Source of the DNA: Liolophura sinensis
Lineage: Eukaryota; Mollusca; Polyplacophora; Chitonida; Chitonidae
NCBI RefSeq assembly: GCF_032854445.1
Contig: NW_027017985.1
Location: 1 to 64,000, forward strand
Length of the DNA stretch: 64,000 bases
Direction of reading: 5' to 3'
Shown: piece by piece, positions 63,557-64,000 of the stretch
How the letters are laid out: each line of letters begins with the position of its first letter
How positions within the stretch are numbered: position 1 is the first letter of the stretch
Position numbers and translations under genes: made by a program
The notes under the pieces: generated by a model
Database searches by the model: none
Told to the model about the DNA's origin: nothing
What the model saw: only the letters and a program-made list of their open reading frames with translations

Positions 63557-64000
63557 TTGAATGATCATTTATGTCATAATCACGTGTCAAGCAACGGCTC
63601 TTACTTCATGGAAACCAGGGAAATTTGCAATTTTTCAACAGCTGCCGAAGCCTGGCTCAATTCCGAATCTTTTGGCACCTTACTGAAGTGGGTCAGTGTT
63701 CAGTTGTACTTTTTACAGCAGACTGTATCAAGTACCTTGTGTTTTTCACGTACAAATGGTGTGGTTTTTCTACACGTAGATAAAGACATTGAGATTGTCT
63801 TGCACTTAGAAGTAAGACAATTGCTGGGTGAGTTAAATGGGCTTAGCCCAAAGATTTGACGTCTTCTGGGCTACCGAAGGGCACATAACTTATAGTCAAA
63901 AGTTGAATATAGTAATGATCAGTCGCGATTGTACAGAGTACAGTGTAGCCGATTTCAATTAACAAAAAGACCAGGTAAAAATGCAAAAGTGGAAAAACTG
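63557..64000 (+). repeat. Partial monomer at the right window edge
   Basis: The first 444 bp of a P-like monomer with private changes gtgtcaagc (about 63585), cttacttcatgg (about 63602) and gccgaagcc (about 63646), and an in-frame TGA at about 63857. The array is still intact at the last base. Confidence 0.95.

Larger units (their letters stand above)
1..64000 (+). repeat. Tandem satellite array, 549-bp monomer, about 116.6 copies
   Basis: The same roughly 549-bp unit recurs in direct orientation from end to end. The anchor motif caattgaatgatcat (or a one- or two-base variant) falls at 432, 981, 1530, 2079, 2628, 3179, 3728, 4277 and so on to 63557, almost always 549 bp apart. Departures are explained by visible small indels, for example 540 bp for the monomer ending at 59183 and 530 bp for the one ending at 61908. 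Adjacent monomers differ by scattered substitutions, while monomers several units apart can be almost identical, which is the mark of higher-order structure. No unrelated insert and no inverted monomer was found. Function is unknown. A structural heterochromatin or centromere role is an inference from architecture only. Confidence 0.98.

Noticed and set aside
432-63859. Many 60-112 aa plus-strand reading frames as separate genes
   Set aside because: They are the same frame in successive satellite monomers. Many 'starts' are TTG rather than ATG, differences are mostly replacements, and about half the copies have stops or frameshifts.
1-64000. CRISPR array
   Set aside because: The repeats are 549 bp and contiguous, with no spacers and no cas genes.
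1-64000. Tandem transposon, rDNA or tRNA cluster
   Set aside because: There are no terminal repeats, target-site duplications, transposase or reverse-transcriptase motifs. No tRNA fold or conserved rRNA sequence was recognised.
1-64000. CENP-B box
   Set aside because: I saw no match to the known core nTTCGnnnnAnnCGGGn on either strand. The closest CCGGGG in T-type monomers lacks the upstream TTCG.

Overview
The whole window is one uninterrupted satellite DNA array. A monomer of 549 bp repeats head to tail, always in the same orientation, from the first base to the last. I anchored the register on the TTG of the caaTTGaatgatcat motif (or its variant at the same place) and found 116 anchors, from 432 to 63557. 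That gives 115 complete monomers averaging about 548.9 bp, plus a 431-bp partial monomer on the left and a 444-bp partial monomer on the right. Both ends lie inside the array, so the real array is longer than 64 kb. I see no transposon, rRNA, tRNA, CRISPR array, unique-sequence gene or unrelated spacer.

This layout suggests eukaryotic satellite heterochromatin (centromeric, pericentromeric, subtelomeric or sex-chromosome) from a long-read assembly. The DNA is moderately AT-rich (roughly 40% GC by eye) and CpGs are not obviously depleted. I cannot name the organism, and I do not recognise the monomer as a known satellite or as derived from a known gene.

Monomers fall into sub-families defined by linked variants. 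After the E-box-like CACGTG site there are five types: P (gtgcccagc), H (gtgcacagc), R (gtgcgtagc), E (gagcacagc) and T (gtgcaccgc). In the middle there are 'open' (ccttactgaagtgggtcag), 'closed' (ccttataaatgtgggtcag, usually followed by gtttag) and 'T-middle' (ccttattcatgtggg) forms. Their order defines higher-order repeats whose period changes along the array. Region 1-14.7 kb has a 22-monomer (12,087 bp) segmental duplication and three copies of a T-T module. Region 15-25 kb has 6- and 8-monomer duplications. Region 28.4-40.5 kb has a 7-monomer (3,843 bp) higher-order repeat in about three copies. Region 44.9-49.3 kb has a 4-monomer repeat, 54.1-56.2 kb a dimer, and 59.7-61.4 kb single-monomer expansion.

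A 112-codon plus-strand frame (TTG start; 95 codons from its only internal ATG) is intact in 46 of the monomers. The differences between copies are mostly amino-acid changing and many copies carry stops, so I do not call it a gene. No genes work together here. The interest lies in array architecture, recurrent dyad-symmetric motifs, and two clusters of 1-2 bp indels that may mark poorly polished assembly.
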